Shown: piece after piece, positions 8,399-15,497 of the stretch
Layout of the letters: every line of letters begins with the position of its first letter
How positions within the stretch are numbered: position 1 is the stretch's first letter
Origin: Devosiaceae bacterium
GTDB lineage: Bacteria > Pseudomonadota > Alphaproteobacteria > Rhizobiales > Devosiaceae
DNA length: 37,961 nucleotides
Reading direction: 5' to 3'
Assembly (NCBI GenBank): GCA_021648375.1
Contig: JAKISW010000026.1
Location: 1 to 37,961 of the forward strand
Made by a program: the position numbers and the translations under genes
Notes under the pieces: generated by a model
What the model was told of the DNA's origin: nothing
What the model saw: the letters and a program-made list of their open reading frames with translations, nothing else
Databases searched by the model: none

Positions 8399-9070
8399 CT
8401 AATTCAGATCAATTTCTATTTCACTGGTTAGAACTGATATTGCTTCTTCAACGTCGCGCTTCAGAATAGAATCGACAAGTAACTGCTGCAGGCTAGCCAG
8501 TCCCTCAAAGTCCAGCGCGCCCTCTCGAAGCGATGCCAGCCGGAACCTGCGTGACTGGTCATAAAGGCGTTGTTGAATTGAAATCAGACGAGTTGAGCCG
8601 CATGCCTCAACCAGAACAGCGTGAAAAACGCGCGCCGCTTCATCCCATTCGAGCGCTGCTTGATCAGGATATGCAATAACGTCGCTCTGAGCCCGGCTGA
8701 GTGTATGATGGGCTGCAACAACCCGGCTTTCCCATGCCACATTGCTGTTTTCCAGTGACCACCTTAACGCCAAACATTCAATTTCAAGGCGCAGTCGGAT
8801 GATGTCGCGCAAGTCTTCGTCGGTTGCCGAAGCAACTCTGAAACCGCGTTGTGCGGTCGCCTCAACAAGCCCTTCGGTTGACAGCAATGTCAGCGCTTCG
8901 CGGACCGAATGACCTGACCCTCCATAGCGTTTGCGCAGTTCTTCAATTTTTAGTTTTTTGTCTGGTTGCAATTCGCCAAAAGAAATATCCCGCCGCAGAG
9001 CGCTCGTAATTAAGCTGACTACCGTTTTGTGTTCGCTATTTCGTTTGCTAAAAAATATAATGTTTCTCAT
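8399..9070 (-). CDS. GntR-family transcriptional regulator (FadR/FCD type)
   Basis: The 223-aa protein has an N-terminal winged helix-turn-helix (residues about 15-80; ELRKRYGGSGHSVREALTLL then STEGLVEATAQRGFRV) and a C-terminal all-helical FCD ligand-binding domain (DLRDIIRLRLEIECLALRWS, and later RVFHAVLVEACGSTRLI carrying a histidine of the usual metal site). In this family, ligand binding to FCD releases the operator. An in-frame TTG at 9076 is possible, but ATG 9070 is preferred; neither has a clear ribosome binding site. It leads the operon it probably controls and is divergent from the shikimate-dehydrogenase-like gene, with a palindrome between them at 9096-9112. Confidence 0.88.
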   Translation of the reverse strand: MRNIIFFSKRNSEHKTVVSLITSALRRDISFGELQPDKKLKIEELRKRYGGSGHSVREALTLLSTEGLVEATAQRGFRVASATDEDLRDIIRLRLEIECLALRWSLENSNVAWESRVVAAHHTLSRAQSDVIAYPDQAALEWDEAARVFHAVLVEACGSTRLISIQQRLYDQSRRFRLASLREGALDFEGLASLQQLLVDSILKRDVEEAISVLTSEIEIDLN

Positions 9071-9095
9071 TTGCAATAATATGGAAAATACTTAA

Positions 9096-9112
9096 CTAAA
9101 TGTAATATTTAG
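9096..9112. promoter_or_regulatory. Palindromic putative operator for the GntR regulator
   Basis: CTAAAT-GTAAT-ATTTAG is a perfect inverted repeat with 6-base arms and a 5-base spacer. It lies in the 99-base divergent region between the gntR start (9070) and the aroE-like start (9170). Position and symmetry suit a GntR-family dimer controlling both directions. The base composition differs from the FadR consensus, so this is a positional prediction. Confidence 0.5.
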
Positions 9113-9169
9113 AGTCAATATCAAAATTTTAAAATAAAATTGACTGGTAATAAAAAAGGAATTTTTCTT

Positions 9170-9964
9170 GTGATCACCGCAAAAACCCTTTGTTTTCCCA
9201 TGGTTGGCAGCCCCGTTTCGCAGACTTACACTCCTGCAATCATCAATAGCTGGTTCCAAAACAAAGGTTTAGACGCAGTAATGATTGGAGCGGATATTCA
9301 ACCAGCTGCCATAGAAAACTATTTTGAGGGGCTGCGTTGCTGGAATAATTGTGGGGGCTGCTCGGTAACAATACCATACAAACAGGTTGCTTTTCGAGCG
9401 GTCGATGACGCAACTGAAAGAGCCATCCGCCTAGGTGTCGTTAACACCATAAGACGCATGTCCGACGGCAAATTGATCGGTGAAATGACTGATGGTCTGG
9501 CAATGATTAGTGCACTGGCTAAAAAGGATATATACCCTGCAGGAAAAACGGCTCTGTTAGTGGGGGCGGGAGGCGGCGCAGGAACTGCAATCGCAGATGC
9601 GTTATGTGAAGCGGGCATAGAGAAGCTCATATTATTGGAGACTGACAAGCCAAGATTGAGCTCACTTATTACAATGCTTTCAAATCAATATCCGGCTGTG
9701 AAATTGTATACAGAAACTGTACAGGCAAATAATGTCGACATAGCAATAAACGCTTCACCTTTAGGCACGAACAAGGGTGATTCAATGCCGTTTGACTTTA
9801 GCTGTATAAAGCCAAACGGCATGGTAGCTGATGTGATTACTAAACCTGAAATGACGGGAATGCTGGCAGAGGCCAGGAAACTGGGATTCGCAATTCTGAC
9901 AGGCGTGGAAATGGCGGGGGCCCAACTCCCGTTGCAAATGCACCACTGGGGAATTCGGTCCTGA
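9170..9964 (+). CDS. Shikimate/quinate dehydrogenase-like oxidoreductase (AroE family)
   Basis: The product is 264 aa. The N-terminal substrate domain contains MVGSPVSQTYTP (the SxS-like region is modified), CSVTIPYK with the catalytic lysine (Lys71), and EMTDG with the catalytic aspartate (Asp108). The C-terminal Rossmann domain has VGAGGGAGTAIA, then INASPLG and VADVITKPE. The C-terminus VEMAGAQLPLQMHHWGI fits the catabolic AroE-like subgroup rather than biosynthetic AroE. GTG 9170 is chosen because AGGA at 9157-9160 precedes it at good distance; the in-frame TTG 9140 has none. It is transcribed away from gntR and the ABC operon, so it probably works on the same imported compound as the FAD oxidoreductase. 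Confidence 0.83.
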   Translation: MITAKTLCFPMVGSPVSQTYTPAIINSWFQNKGLDAVMIGADIQPAAIENYFEGLRCWNNCGGCSVTIPYKQVAFRAVDDATERAIRLGVVNTIRRMSDGKLIGEMTDGLAMISALAKKDIYPAGKTALLVGAGGGAGTAIADALCEAGIEKLILLETDKPRLSSLITMLSNQYPAVKLYTETVQANNVDIAINASPLGTNKGDSMPFDFSCIKPNGMVADVITKPEMTGMLAEARKLGFAILTGVEMAGAQLPLQMHHWGIRS

Positions 9965-10102
9965 CCCTACCGTTTGATATCAGCTTTTACTCCGCAATCA
10001 TCGCAATTCTACATGACCTTATTGAGCAGTTGGAAAGTTGAAATGGAGGCGAAGATGAATTCACAATGCCTGGTAAAATTTTAGTCGGAAGCCAGTTTTT
10101 TG

Positions 10103-10119
10103 TGCCTGATGATCAGGCA
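10103..10119. repeat. 17-bp palindrome overlapping the quinone reductase stop codon
   Basis: TGCCTGAT-G-ATCAGGCA has perfect 8-base arms. It overlaps the stop codon (10113-10115) of the minus-strand gene. On the minus strand it is followed by A-rich rather than U-rich sequence, so it does not look like an intrinsic terminator. Function unknown. Confidence 0.4.
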
Positions 10120-10709
10120 GCAAGCTTCCTGGCCATTAAGATCATTTGAGCACGCTGATCAGGGGTTGATGAGCGAATTGGACCGATAATTTTGATCTGG
10201 ATTTTGCCAAATCCGCAAAATTGCAATATTTGTTTTTTTAGAGTTTTAGTCCATCCGTTTCCATATACTAAACTTAAGTACCATCCCGGGGTGTCGGATG
10301 TTATCAATACAGAGGCGGTTTTGCCCGTTAAAAGCTTTTCCGGGTATTCGGCACCATCATTATATCTGAACGCAAATCCTGGCAGCAAAATCCTGTCAAA
10401 TAATCCCTTTAATTTAGCGGGTGCAGATCCCCACCACAGGGGATGAACAATGATCAGCTCGTCACACCATGATATGACATCTTGAGCGGCCTTTAAGTCA
10501 GGCTCAAGTTGCTGTTTGCCCTCAAACCCTTCAGTAAGGTCAGGGTCAAATGACATTTGTGACAAATGTAAAATACGGACTTCTTTTCCAGAAGCCTGCG
10601 CTTCTTCGTATGCTGCCTCCGCTAAAACCTTGCATAATGAAGATTTGCCGGGATTTCCGTTAAGCACAAGAGTGCGGGGTTTTTGTTTGGTTATTTTGTT
10701 AGTAGACAT
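10113..10709 (-). CDS. NAD(P)H quinone oxidoreductase, flavodoxin_2 fold
   Basis: The 198-aa product matches the NQO1/MdaB-like Flavodoxin_2 family. It starts with a TLVLNGNPGKSSL strand-loop that binds FMN/FAD phosphate, contains DELIIVHPLWWGSAPAKLKG (the hallmark PLWW flavin-contact motif), then FDRILLPGFAFRY, and a TSDTPGWY segment. Such enzymes perform two-electron reduction of quinones or nitro and azo compounds. The gene stands alone on the minus strand. Its upstream region carries two TGACTGCGGTCA palindromes typical of TetR control, although no tetR gene is adjacent. Its divergent neighbour is an MFS remnant, which may once have been a co-regulated efflux pump. Confidence 0.85.
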   Translation of the reverse strand: MSTNKITKQKPRTLVLNGNPGKSSLCKVLAEAAYEEAQASGKEVRILHLSQMSFDPDLTEGFEGKQQLEPDLKAAQDVISWCDELIIVHPLWWGSAPAKLKGLFDRILLPGFAFRYNDGAEYPEKLLTGKTASVLITSDTPGWYLSLVYGNGWTKTLKKQILQFCGFGKIQIKIIGPIRSSTPDQRAQMILMARKLAA

Positions 10710-10720
10710 ATTACACCTTT

Positions 10721-10766
10721 ACTGACTGCGGTCAGTTTGTGTATTACTAATATTGACTGCGGTCAA
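10721..10766. promoter_or_regulatory. Two TetR-like operator palindromes upstream of the quinone reductase
   Basis: Two copies of TGACTGCGGTCA (TGAC-N4-GTCA symmetry) lie at 10723-10734 and 10754-10765. The first has extended arms ACTGAC/GTCAGT (10721-10736); the second is TTGAC/GTCAA (10753-10766). Their centres are 31 bases apart, about three helical turns, so two repressor dimers would sit on the same face. The first copy begins 12 bases upstream of the start codon, well placed to block transcription. Confidence 0.7.
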
Positions 10767-10800
10767 GTAAATTCCATCGGGAATAAATTTAAAGTTTTAT

Positions 10801-11130
10801 GGCAGGTATTTTGTAGGACTCGTTACAACATTTTTGATCGCAATAGGGCTTGGTAATGTGCTTTTCCAGATACCCATCGGCGTGCTGATTGGTCGCTCTT
10901 CAAAGCGGGGGCTGACCTTGCTCTTTTCGCTTGTAGGTTTGGCTGGTACTCTCGCAGTTCCATTTGTCGCGCTTAATGCAAACTTTTTATACGTGGTGAT
11001 CTTTTTGTGGGGCGGGATAATTCCTGGGCTTTACACTGTGGGTCTGGCCCAGATTGGCTTGAACTATAAGGGCAGTGATCTGGCGGCGGCAAACGCGGCC
11101 TTCATCATGGTTTGTTCGTTTGGCACCCCG
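10801..11130 (+). pseudogene. Internal fragment of an MFS transporter
   Basis: The open frame reads GRYFVGLVTTFLIAIGLGNV, then LFQIPIGVLIGRSSKRGLTLL and successive hydrophobic helices ending at AAANAAFIMVCSFGTPG. The GxLIGRSSKRG loop after a helix is the repeated MFS loop. Only about 110 residues of a roughly 400-residue transporter remain (around helices 7-10), with no start codon in the transporter frame. Beyond about 11,130 the frame continues into sequence that no longer looks like a membrane protein. Both ends are therefore lost. Confidence 0.72.
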
Positions 11131-11235
11131 GGCCTGTACCATACTCACATGTATGTGAAATACCCACTTTCAACATCAACATGCCTAAAGGAATCAAACC
11201 CTTCTCAGTGTTTAAAATCTGTCGGAGAAACTCCC

Positions 11236-11918
11236 TTAACCTGCCATGACACCGCTATAGCCACAGAAGCTGTAATTTTGGTACCAGCAATTAACTCCTG
11301 TGAAACCGGCGTTTTTTGACCAATGCATTTGGTCTTGAAGAGTGTCCATTTTATCTTCTTTCATGCGCTCCAACGCAGTTTCAAGAGTTTTTTCCGATAC
11401 GTCTTTCTTGCGAACAGTTTTCAGCCACTCCTCTTGGTATAATTTTTCAATTTGTTCGGTGTTACCCAACGACTGATCTGCATTAATAAATATACCTCCC
11501 GGGTTCAAAAAATCGGGGAGAGCATTAAACAGTTTTTCTTTTTCTGCAGATGTGAGGTGATGAATAGCCAGGCTTGAGACTATAATATCATACTTGCCTT
11601 CAAGCGTTGAAATGTTGGTCAAATCCAAATGCCGACTTCTCACCTGTATGCTATCAAGGATGGGGTGTTCCAGTGCTATCTCAAGCATTTTGGCGGAGAT
11701 ATCCACAAGCGTGAAGCTGGCTTGGGGATAATGCGCCGCGATCAAACGGGACATCAATCCGGTCCCAGCCCCAAGGTCCATCAACGATGTAAATCTTGGA
11801 TTGCAGGACTCAATTATTGATATGAGCGTTCCATAAAAATCTTCAAAACATGGAATGAGTTGACGGCGCGATTGATCATATTCCCCGGAAAGCTATCAAA
11901 CTTTATCTCGATCGACAA
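11236..11918 (-). pseudogene. SAM-dependent methyltransferase, frameshifted near the N-terminus
   Basis: From codon TTG 11918 (AAAGGAAG upstream) the frame reads MSIEIKFDSFPG. It then shifts at a G-run (C-run at 11883-11886 on the plus strand) into EYDQSRRQLIPCFEDFYGTL and onward to LMDLGAGTGLMSRLIA (motif I), LVDISAKMLEIA (motif II), DIIVSSLAIHHL (motif IV) and LNPGGIFINAD. Restoring one G to the run joins the frames into a normal class I methyltransferase of about 227 residues. Without it, only a product starting inside motif I (ATG 11784) could be made, which would lack the N-terminal helices. It may be a genuine pseudogene or a homopolymer sequencing error. Substrate unknown. Confidence 0.78.
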
Positions 11919-12270
11919 AGGATCATCTTCCTTTCTACAATGTTGTATTATTGGATGTTAAGAAGGGTTGCCGTCCAACATACGGGGCCTGTTCAAAGGC
12001 AAATATAGTTTCCTGGTTTAATTTTATCGCCCGATCCAGACATATAATTCTTAAGGTTTATCAGGACATCTGCGGTGAAAGCATGCCCAAATCGCGAGAT
12101 ATTTACTGGAATGTTTTTTCGACTTCGCCCCCACCCTTGGCCTTGAAATCAGAGGAATAGTTCTTTTGTTTCCTTTATTTAGGCTTGTCTTTCTCATAAG
12201 GCGATCCAAGTTAATTACTGGTACGAAATCTTGCAAGCACCTCTTAAATTAGATCGATATGTAGTTTATA
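11919..12270. other. Intergenic stretch without a supported gene
   Basis: The 350 bases between the methyltransferase start and the marR stop hold short open frames on both strands (for example 11,951-12,160 plus and 12,051-12,236 minus). None shows a ribosome binding site with a recognisable protein family. Given the neighbouring pseudogenes, this is probably eroded sequence. Confidence 0.4.
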
Positions 12271-12702
12271 TTATTTCATTTGCACCAGCAGTTCTAAAAG
12301 ATTTTCTTTTTCATCATGGGAAAGTTTGCTGCCAACAGCTTGCTGCAAAGCTTTGCCATAGATTGACCAGATTTTTTTACGGATCAATTTACCGGATCGG
12401 GTGATGAGGAGAATTTGGCCGCGACCATCATCGGTGCAGGATTGGCGTTGTAAAAACCCGGCATTTTCTATCCGCTCAATCAGGCGCGACAGAGCGTATT
12501 GGGGAAGCAGCAGTTTATCCTGAAGCAAATATGCTCTGGTGCCGTCGCTTCCGGCATTGTCGAGTTCCAACAAAACATCATACCAGGACAAGGGGGGCAT
12601 GGATGCGTTTTTCAAGGATTTTTCAACGGATGAAAGAATAGCCCTGTGGGCGCGATTAAGTCCTATCCATATTTCAACAGTGGTTTTATCAGGTCTGGTC
12701 AT
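12271..12702 (-). CDS. MarR-family transcriptional regulator
   Basis: The 143-aa product from ATG 12702 (MTRPDKTTVEIWIGLNRAHR) is a normal-length MarR protein. The winged helix region comprises LSWYDVLLELDNAG, then LLPQYALSRLIERIENAGFL and RQSCTDDGRGQILLITRSGK, matching the MarR recognition helix and the basic beta-wing with the DxR motif. The frame is open up to 12,867, but the extra residues do not resemble the family. It is divergent from a glutathione S-transferase gene across an 87-base gap with two repeated boxes, the usual layout when a MarR repressor controls the neighbouring detoxification gene. The inducer is unknown. Confidence 0.85.
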   Translation of the reverse strand: MTRPDKTTVEIWIGLNRAHRAILSSVEKSLKNASMPPLSWYDVLLELDNAGSDGTRAYLLQDKLLLPQYALSRLIERIENAGFLQRQSCTDDGRGQILLITRSGKLIRKKIWSIYGKALQQAVGSKLSHDEKENLLELLVQMK

Positions 12703-12743
12703 AGCGTTAATTATAGATGCGTTTGCATTGACACTCAAGGATA

Positions 12744-12775
12744 ATAGTTGCATGTAAAAGCAATTGCATGTATAT
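12744..12775. promoter_or_regulatory. Tandem putative MarR operator boxes in the marR/GST divergent region
   Basis: TTGCATGTA occurs at 12748-12756 and again at 12764-12772, 16 bases apart. Each is the centre of an imperfect palindrome (AGTTGCATGTAAAA and AATTGCATGTATAT). The TTGCATGcAA-like core resembles operators of several proteobacterial MarR regulators. The boxes lie between the divergent starts at 12702 and 12790. Confidence 0.5.
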
Positions 12776-12789
12776 CTGGAGTGTGCGTA

Positions 12790-13443
12790 TTGTCTGATTT
12801 CCATCTTATAAGCCACCATCTGTGCCCCTATGTTCAGCGGGCTGTAATTGTGCTGAGCGAAAAGCAAGTCGCCTACAAGCGCACCAATATTGATCTTGGG
12901 GCAAAGCCTGACTGGTTTTTAGAGATTTCGCCGCTGGGTCGGGTACCAGTTTTGCAAACGGGTGGTTCGGTGTTGTTTGAAAGTCAGGTTATTGCTGAAT
13001 ATCTAGATGAAATCACGCCCGGATCACTTCATCCTGTTGACCCGCTAAAAAAAGCATATCATCGCTCATGGATTGAATTTGCCTCAGGGACGTTAAATTC
13101 AATCGCGGGATTTTACAGTGCGCCCAACGTTCTCACCTTTGAAAAAAAACGTTTAGAACTGCATGAAAAATTCAAGCGTATCGAGCAGGAAATTGGTGGG
13201 CCATTTTTCAACGGCAAGCAATTTCATATGATCGATGGGGTTTGGGGAACGGTTTTTCGCTATCTGGATAGTTTTGATAAGATTGCTGACTTCGCATTGC
13301 TTGAGGATTTAGCGGCCATAAAAATTTGGCGACAGGCAATAATGAAACGCCCTTCAGTTATTGGTGCGGCACCAATCGATTATAGCAATCGGCTTGAAAA
13401 ATTCCTTATCAATAAAAAGTCTCATATCTCAACATTGATATAA
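12790..13443 (+). CDS. Glutathione S-transferase family protein
   Basis: The 217-aa product has an N-terminal thioredoxin-like domain beginning DFHLISHHLCPYVQRAVIVL, with CPYVQR at the glutathione-binding active site. The cis-proline segment LGRVPVLQTG and the SNAIL-like FESQVIAEYLDE follow. The rest is an all-helical C-terminal domain from about residue 85. TTG 12790 is chosen because GGAG at 12778-12781 sits eight bases upstream and the product then starts just before the first beta strand; an in-frame TTG at 12748 lies inside the operator boxes. It is cytoplasmic and presumably controlled by the divergent MarR. The catalytic Cys suggests an omega- or lambda-like thiol-transfer chemistry rather than classical conjugation (inference). 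Confidence 0.86.
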   Translation: MSDFHLISHHLCPYVQRAVIVLSEKQVAYKRTNIDLGAKPDWFLEISPLGRVPVLQTGGSVLFESQVIAEYLDEITPGSLHPVDPLKKAYHRSWIEFASGTLNSIAGFYSAPNVLTFEKKRLELHEKFKRIEQEIGGPFFNGKQFHMIDGVWGTVFRYLDSFDKIADFALLEDLAAIKIWRQAIMKRPSVIGAAPIDYSNRLEKFLINKKSHISTLI

Positions 13444-13848
13444 TATACGCTTCGCGTAGGGTAAAATAGACGCTTGGCATTGATAGAATAAACCCTTGGC
13501 CCGGTTCGGGCAGACATTGCCGTTAATCATATATAGCGAATAGGCACTAGACTTCGATCAAACTTGGGTCTAAGGAGTGCGCCTGCCCGAGAACATTCAC
13601 ATCAGAAAAGTAAGTGATTGCCTTTTTAATGAGTGCCTTTTGGCCAGAGGCCTGCCCCCCAGGGAAGTTTTCCTTAAGTGGTTTGCCTCAAGAGCGTTTT
13701 CAGGAAAAAAAGCCATTGGGAAAGTCTTAATGGTGAAGTCGGGTAACCGACTTGTAAACGCAATGGACCAAAATTTAAGCACCTTGTTTCAGATAGACTG
13801 AAGCAGTGACAGGTTGCGGTCGGACTCTATTAAATTAAGGAAAAAATC
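13444..13848 (+). other. Intergenic region upstream of the RNA helicase, with one doubtful small ORF
   Basis: Two short hairpins are seen right after the GST gene: TACGC-TTC-GCGTA and GCCCG-GTT-CGGGC (within about 13,445-13,515). A 74-codon frame runs from GTG 13577 to 13801 with an AAGGAG overlapping its start, but its product resembles nothing I recognise. This could equally be a long 5' untranslated region of the helicase, as cold-responsive helicase genes often have. Confidence 0.35.
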
Positions 13849-15405
13849 TTGGAAACTTTTAATGATGCGCAAATTCCGCAGCAGGTTTTTCATCGTCTCG
13901 AGCAATTAGGCCTCGTTAAACCAACTCCCATTCAGGCCAAAGCCATTCCGGTAGCGCTTGAGGGTAATGATATTTTAGGCTCAGCCCAGACAGGAACCGG
14001 AAAAACCGCCGCCTTTGGCGTGCCTCTGGTTACTCACCTCATAAACGACGAACAGGGCGGTGCATTGGTTTTGCTGCCTACCCGCGAATTGGCGGGGCAG
14101 GTATTAAAAACCCTTGAGCAATTTATCGGACGCACCAATATTCCAGCCGTGCTGCTGATCGGTGGCGAAGATATGGGTAAACAAATTCGTAAACTAAGGG
14201 CTTACCCTCGGCTTATAGTTGGAACACCAGGGCGTATTAATGATCATTTGAAGCGCGGTACTCTAAAGCTCGACCGAACAAATTTCATGGTTTTGGATGA
14301 AGTTGATCGCATGCTGGATATGGGATTTGGTGTGCAGCTGGACGCTATTGCAAAATTTTTGACCTCTGAGCGCCAGACTTTGATGTTTTCGGCTACCATG
14401 CCTTCAAACATTCAAAAAGTGGCTGCCAAATATCTAAAAGACCCGGTACGTATTTCAGTCGGTTCAGCCCATGCGACTGCTCCAAATGTTAAACAGGAGT
14501 TGGTGCAGCTTTCCGATTCGGACAAATTTGATCGGCTGACAAAAGAAATCGAAGATCGTGAAGGCTCGATACTGGTTTTTATCAAGACCAAATATGCGGC
14601 CGACAAAATGGCAATCAAGTTGAAAAAACTTGGCCATTCGGTTTCTTCCCTGCATGGGGATTTGCGCCAGAATAAACGTAATCAGGTTATTGCCGGGTTT
14701 CGTTCGAAAAAATATCGTATTTTGGTGGCCACCGATGTGGCGGCTCGCGGTCTGGATATTCCCCATATCGAGCATGTGATAAATCACGATATGCCCCAAA
14801 GCCCTGAAGATTATATTCACCGCATCGGGCGCACAGCGCGAGCCGGAGCCAAGGGCGAGGCCGTAAACTTTGTTTCCCCTGCTGATGCTTCTAAATGGAA
14901 TGCTATTCAGCGTCTGCTTAATCCGGGCCAGAAAATCCAAAAACTTGCCGGTCCAAAAGGTGCGGGTCCTAAAAAGTTTAGGGGCAAGAAGTTTGGAGCC
15001 AAAAAATTCGGCGAAAAGAAATTCGGCGAAAAGAAGTTTGGTGAGAAGAAGTTTGAGGGCAAAGGTAAATTTGCAAGCAAAGATGGTGCAGGCAAAGGTT
15101 TTGCCCCAAGAAAGCCAAAGAACAAGAATTTCAATTCTGATGAAGCAGGTCAAGGCTCATATGCGCCAAGGTCTGAGGCCAGATCAGAAACACGATCGGA
15201 TGCGAAACCGGGACGTAAATTTGGCGCAAAACCGGGTGCGAAGTTTGCAGGGAATTCTAGATCTGAAAGCAATGCAAGACCTGAAGGAAATGCAAGAACT
15301 GACGGCAATGCTAAATTTTCAAGCAAACCCGCTTCCACCGGAAAAAAACCCCGCTGGAAAACAAGCAAAAAGAAAAAGCAACAAGCCGCTAAAGCTGCTG
15401 CCTGA
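13849..15405 (+). CDS. DEAD-box-family ATP-dependent RNA helicase (RhlE-like) with basic repeat tail
   Basis: The 518-aa product contains the full helicase motif set: Q-motif PTPIQ, motif I AQTGTGKTA (about 46-54), Ia PTRELA, Ib GTPGR, motif II DEVD (150-153), motif III SAT (181-183), motif V ARGLDI and motif VI HRIGRTARAG. Motif II is DEVD rather than DEAD. After about residue 365 the protein becomes a low-complexity, lysine/glycine/phenylalanine-rich tail with KKFGE repeats, then Ser/Arg/Gly/Asn-rich sequence; such tails bind RNA without specificity. The start is TTG 13849 with AAGGA at 13837-13841. Related proteins act in ribosome assembly, mRNA decay and cold adaptation. Confidence 0.92.
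   Translation: METFNDAQIPQQVFHRLEQLGLVKPTPIQAKAIPVALEGNDILGSAQTGTGKTAAFGVPLVTHLINDEQGGALVLLPTRELAGQVLKTLEQFIGRTNIPAVLLIGGEDMGKQIRKLRAYPRLIVGTPGRINDHLKRGTLKLDRTNFMVLDEVDRMLDMGFGVQLDAIAKFLTSERQTLMFSATMPSNIQKVAAKYLKDPVRISVGSAHATAPNVKQELVQLSDSDKFDRLTKEIEDREGSILVFIKTKYAADKMAIKLKKLGHSVSSLHGDLRQNKRNQVIAGFRSKKYRILVATDVAARGLDIPHIEHVINHDMPQSPEDYIHRIGRTARAGAKGEAVNFVSPADASKWNAIQRLLNPGQKIQKLAGPKGAGPKKFRGKKFGAKKFGEKKFGEKKFGEKKFEGKGKFASKDGAGKGFAPRKPKNKNFNSDEAGQGSYAPRSEARSETRSDAKPGRKFGAKPGAKFAGNSRSESNARPEGNARTDGNAKFSSKPASTGKKPRWKTSKKKKQQAAKAAA
14980..15060 (+). repeat. In-frame tandem repeats encoding KKFGE-type units
   Basis: Within the helicase gene, 15-base units encoding K-F-G-E-K (roughly five copies, the first and last degenerate as KKFGA and KKFEG) follow one another. 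The copies differ mostly at third positions (AAG/AAA, TTC/TTT), so the protein repeat is kept while the DNA has drifted. Slippage could change the copy number between strains. Confidence 0.75.
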
Positions 15406-15497
15406 GGTAGCTTTGTCCGGGACAAAAATTTCGGTTTGCAAAATGATGTCACCTCTGGTTTAAAATTCTGTACAGACAATTTTACGGGAGCAGACAA

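Noticed and set aside
10103..10119. Palindrome considered as a terminator of the quinone reductase gene
   Set aside because: The stem is perfect, but the downstream side on the minus strand is A-rich, not U-rich, and the loop is too small.
13577..13801. 74-codon plus-strand ORF as a real gene
   Set aside because: No recognisable family, and the Shine-Dalgarno overlaps its own GTG; kept only as a note within the intergenic feature.
14464..15153. 229-codon minus-strand frame
   Set aside because: Antisense to the helicase core and its repeat tail; the apparent repeats are the complement of the KKFGE units.
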